Shown: positions 61,712 through 64,000 of the stretch, piece after piece
Numbering within the stretch: the stretch's first letter is position 1
Layout of the letters: each line of letters starts with the position of its first letter
NCBI RefSeq assembly: GCF_028623165.1
Contig: NZ_CP117768.1
Span: forward strand, 4,712,001-4,776,000
DNA: 64,000 nt
Reading direction: 5' to 3'
Source of the DNA: Nostoc sp. UHCC 0926
GTDB taxonomy: Bacteria; Cyanobacteriota; Cyanobacteriia; Cyanobacteriales; Nostocaceae
The notes under the pieces: generated by a model
What the model was told of the DNA's origin: nothing
Seen by the model: only the letters and a program-made list of their open reading frames with translations
Database searches by the model: none
Position numbers and translations under genes: made by a program

Positions 61712-62629
61712 CTATATGTCTTGAGGTGCATATGACAAGACTGTTGCAACTTGTGATAAATCTCTATCAACGCGGATAAAGAATAAGCAACCATCCTCTG
61801 TTCTGTGCCAAGGAGAGGTGGTAAAGGTGGGGATATAGCCAAAGTAATCCTTTAGAAATCGGTAGTCTCCAATATCACAGTATCCAGCTAGGCAATACCC
61901 TTCCTCGTTATAACATTGAATCATTGGGGACTTGCCATCATAATGTGGCAAGATAGCAAGCAACCATACTCCACCCCCATTACTATCTTTTCTTAAGTAC
62001 TTTTTTTTAGCTACCTCAAATTGAACTGTATCTGTCTTGCTCCACGGTAGCAATTTGCTATCCAATGCAGGGATGAAGTCACGCAGTTTAGCATCTGGAT
62101 GATCGTTGATTGCATTTTTATATATCAATGGAACAGGACTATTCTCCATCCAGAGTATTTCAACTTCTTCATTGCCTAGCACTTTCCAAGGGCCTACTTT
62201 CACACCTGCGGGGATAAAGGAGTAGCAATGCTTGTTTAATTGCCACTCACCTAATTGAATTGCACCCCTGAGTACAAAAATCTCTAAATCGGCAGTAAAG
62301 ATGCCAGAAGGTGCTTCAAACGGAGGTGATAAAACTACTTTTGAAGTGGATGCACCACAGTCATGCCATGTTAGCGATCGCCTACTACCAAATGGTACAT
62401 TATCTGGCATTCCACTCACTCGCCAACCATGTTCTTCTGGTACGGCATTTGTATCAAAGTATTGGTAGTGGCGAGGTACATACTCTTTGGAGATTGCTGT
62501 ACACCTTCCTGATAAGTTCATGCGCCCTCTTCCGTCTCCACCCCAATTCTCTTTTACAGATGCTACATGCAAAAAATCATCAGTTTGGTTTTCTTCTGCG
62601 GAATTAAAATTTATATTCTCTTCGCCCAT
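61712..62629 (-). CDS. Cupin-domain protein (DUF4437-like)
   Basis: A 305-residue protein with two cupin-like beta barrels. First: SGIFTADLEIFVLRGAIQLGEWQLNKHCYSFIPAGVKVGPW, about residues 105-165. Second: about 225-295, with YCDIGDYRFLKDYFGYIPTFTTSPWHRTEDGCLFFIRVD. Metal-ligand His positions of the classical cupin motif are only partly present, so binding or structural roles are possible. It is convergent with the amidohydrolase (26 bp between stops), so joint regulation is uncertain. Confidence 0.7.
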   Translation of the reverse strand: MGEENINFNSAEENQTDDFLHVASVKENWGGDGRGRMNLSGRCTAISKEYVPRHYQYFDTNAVPEEHGWRVSGMPDNVPFGSRRSLTWHDCGASTSKVVLSPPFEAPSGIFTADLEIFVLRGAIQLGEWQLNKHCYSFIPAGVKVGPWKVLGNEEVEILWMENSPVPLIYKNAINDHPDAKLRDFIPALDSKLLPWSKTDTVQFEVAKKKYLRKDSNGGGVWLLAILPHYDGKSPMIQCYNEEGYCLAGYCDIGDYRFLKDYFGYIPTFTTSPWHRTEDGCLFFIRVDRDLSQVATVLSYAPQDI

Positions 62630-62729
62630 GACTTCACACTCTCCTGGTTATATGCTTCTCCTTAGGTATTTAAGTTTATATTGGATTGACTCGATTTTCC
62701 TTTAAAAATTCAATTGCTAATTCAGCAAA

Positions 62730-63029
62730 TTACCTTTTTTGTGCTATTGTTTGTAACCATTCAATTAGGGGTCTTAAGGTTCCTGGCAATGCTGACTCAC
62801 TGACAGTCACTGTATGCTGCTTACCGTTATCTTCTACTGTTAACTTATACTGAAAGCGATCGCTCTGGGGATTTGGCGAAGTAATTTGTTCAGGTAGTCT
62901 AAATAAATCAGCAGCTTCCACTAGGCAAGAAAGTGTGGCGGCTTCATTTGGCGGGAGAGTGTCTGTATCAACGGTTGTTTTCTTGGTAATCCCAGCAAAG
63001 CCGCCCGTGCGTTCAAAGGATATCCGCAT
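62730..63029 (-). CDS. Emfourin-like inhibitor of M4 peptidase
   Basis: A 99-residue protein starting MRISFERTGGFAGI, with DTDTLPPNEAATLSCLVEAADLFRLP and a C-terminal TVSESALPGTLRPLIEWL. This is the emfourin/protealysin-inhibitor pattern (MRI.F.R.GGF.G and the LPG tail). Emfourin blocks protealysin-type M4 metallopeptidases. It lies just downstream of an M4 peptidase gene on the same strand, as in other bacteria. The start at 63029 (MRISFER) is used; 63125 would add 32 unrelated residues. Confidence 0.82.
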   Translation of the reverse strand: MRISFERTGGFAGITKKTTVDTDTLPPNEAATLSCLVEAADLFRLPEQITSPNPQSDRFQYKLTVEDNGKQHTVTVSESALPGTLRPLIEWLQTIAQKR

Positions 63030-63141
63030 TTTTTTGCTCTCCGTTGTGCTACTTAGTTGGGAGAAATACAAAGACTGGGAAATGATAGTTTTCACCTCCC
63101 AGTTTAGCAACAACAAACAACACATCTAAAAGTAAAGTCAG

Positions 63142-63204
63142 GAGTTAAGAGTTAAGAGTTAAGAAAAAACTCCTAACTCCTGTACAGACGCGATTAATCG
63201 CGTC
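63142..63204. repeat. Heptanucleotide repeats and palindrome between peptidase and inhibitor genes
   Basis: Three perfect gagttaa units (63142-63162), of the short tandem heptanucleotide type known in heterocyst-forming cyanobacteria, followed by the 18-bp palindrome gacgcgattaatcgcgtc (63187-63204). The palindrome is 8 bp from the M4 gene stop and could attenuate read-through into the inhibitor gene. Confidence 0.8.
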
Positions 63205-63211
63205 TCTACTC

Positions 63212-64000
63212 CTAACTCTTAATAACTCCCACCTTTTGCCAAGCGCTCTGCACAGCTTTCTGCTCATTACTCCCATCACCGTAGAGTTCGCCAGCAACTT
63301 GAATGGTGACGTTGGCAGCTTTTTTAAAATCTGCTTTGGCACTCAGGCGATCGCGTAAAGATATGTACCATATTTTACCAACTGTTTCCCAGGCATAGCC
63401 TCCAATTTCCACAGCCGCTAGATAAAAAGCATAGTTAGGAATTCCTGAGTTGATATGCACCCCGCCGTTATCATCAGAACCAGTATATTTATCTTTCACA
63501 TGGGCTGGTTGCGGATCTTTACCCAGTACTGGATCATCGTATGCTGTTCCCGGTGCTTTCATTGAGCGCAGAGCAATACCTTTGACAGTGGGTGCCAAAA
63601 GACCTTCGCCAATCAGCCAATCAGCCTCTTGTGCAGTTTGATTTTTGGTCTTTTGTTTCACGAGGGAACCGAAGATATCAGAAAAGGATTCATTCAGTGC
63701 CCCTGGTTCGCCATAATATTGTAAACCCGCTTCATGCTGGGTTACACCATGAGTTAGCTCATGCCCAATCACATCAATTGACTTCGTGAAGCCTTGAAAC
63801 AGTTCTCCGTCCCCATCACCATAAACCATTTGGTCACCGTTCCAAAAGGCGTTGTCATATTTGACGCCATAATGCACAGTGGAGTCTAAACGCAGTCCCT
63901 TGTCATCAATCGAATTGCGATCGAATATCTCATGAAACAAGTCATAAGTAGCACCAGCAGCATCATAGGCTTCATTCACTGCTGGATCACTGCTAGGAGG
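63212..64000 (-). CDS. M4 family metallopeptidase, protealysin-like (partial)
   Basis: The gene runs off the window at 64000; the visible frame remains open (PSSDPAVNEAYDA). Zinc site HELTHGVTQHE and the third ligand Glu in NESFSDIFG are present, followed by DNGGVHINSGIPNYAFYLAAVEIGG with the catalytic His region. The protein ends with VTIQVAGELYGDGSNEQKAVQSAWQKVGV. It resembles cytoplasmic protealysin-type M4 peptidases more than secreted thermolysins; the N-terminal part that would decide this is outside the window. Its downstream neighbour is an emfourin-like inhibitor. Confidence 0.92.
   Translation of the reverse strand, partial: PPSSDPAVNEAYDAAGATYDLFHEIFDRNSIDDKGLRLDSTVHYGVKYDNAFWNGDQMVYGDGDGELFQGFTKSIDVIGHELTHGVTQHEAGLQYYGEPGALNESFSDIFGSLVKQKTKNQTAQEADWLIGEGLLAPTVKGIALRSMKAPGTAYDDPVLGKDPQPAHVKDKYTGSDDNGGVHINSGIPNYAFYLAAVEIGGYAWETVGKIWYISLRDRLSAKADFKKAANVTIQVAGELYGDGSNEQKAVQSAWQKVGVIKS

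Overview
The window is chromosomal DNA from a filamentous, probably Nostoc-like (Nostocales) cyanobacterium. The support is: many copies of the HIP1 octamer GCGATCGC; NDH-1 genes in the cyanobacterial order ndhA-ndhI-ndhG-ndhE; a chemotaxis cluster laid out like the hormogonium hmp/pil systems; hormogonium-type polysaccharide glycosyltransferases; a DUF4079 protein; and many small dispersed repeats of the kind known from Nostoc. No rRNA, CRISPR array or intact transposase is visible. One tRNA, tRNA-Leu(UAG), is present.

Layout. 1-9.5 kb: a His-rich secreted peptide, a UbiH-type hydroxylase, a Uma2 nuclease, a fossil integron-integrase-like recombinase, a MASE1 histidine kinase, a lytic transglycosylase and a MATE exporter. 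9.6-12.4 kb: a three-gene unit of lysine 2,3-aminomutase-like radical SAM enzyme, SET-domain protein and ATP-grasp ligase. 12.4-18.6 kb: an accessory stretch with two small secreted paralogues (one decayed), a DUF427 protein, a second Uma2 protein, an 83-bp tandem array, and the broken remains of a HEAT/NucA/effector-associated locus into which a pentapeptide-repeat gene is set. 19-27.4 kb: PATAN-REC, CheY, CheW, MCP and hybrid CheA genes, likely one operon controlling type IV pili. 28-32.4 kb: a HAD phosphatase, then a conflict-type locus (broken caspase paralogue, Pepco-like protein, ribbon-helix-helix regulator, intact caspase-FGE protein). The 3' end of the caspase-FGE gene looks like the variable region of a diversity-generating retroelement target. 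32.7-37.4 kb: tRNA-Leu, alanine racemase, an HNH protein, a 1.2 kb repeat-filled spacer and a DHH phosphoesterase.

37.7-40.3 kb is a compact all-plus-strand island: RusA resolvase, a nuclease/HEPN-like/antitoxin-like fusion, a PIN toxin, an antitoxin with an early stop codon, and a second PIN toxin, with junctions that overlap or nearly so. 40.4-46.5 kb is core metabolism: sixA, gltA, ndhAIGE and nadK. 46.9-55.8 kb carries envelope genes (OlsB-like acyltransferase, GT39, two GT2 enzymes, WcaF-like acetyltransferase), DUF4079, cobU and two cyanobacterial hypotheticals. 56-64 kb carries a possible papain-like-fold hypothetical, an NTF2-like/quinone-reductase pair, an Asp/Asn beta-hydroxylase, a hydantoinase-like amidohydrolase, a cupin protein, and an emfourin inhibitor beside an M4 peptidase cut by the window edge.

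The best candidates for something undescribed are the caspase-FGE gene with its apparent hypervariable tail, the RusA/REase-HEPN-antitoxin/PIN operon, and the KamA-SET-ATP-grasp unit. A recurring theme is short repeats acting as mutagens: three coding sequences carry in-frame insertions of the dispersed repeats, and several 7-codon minisatellites are present. All function calls come from reading the sequence; no database search was run.
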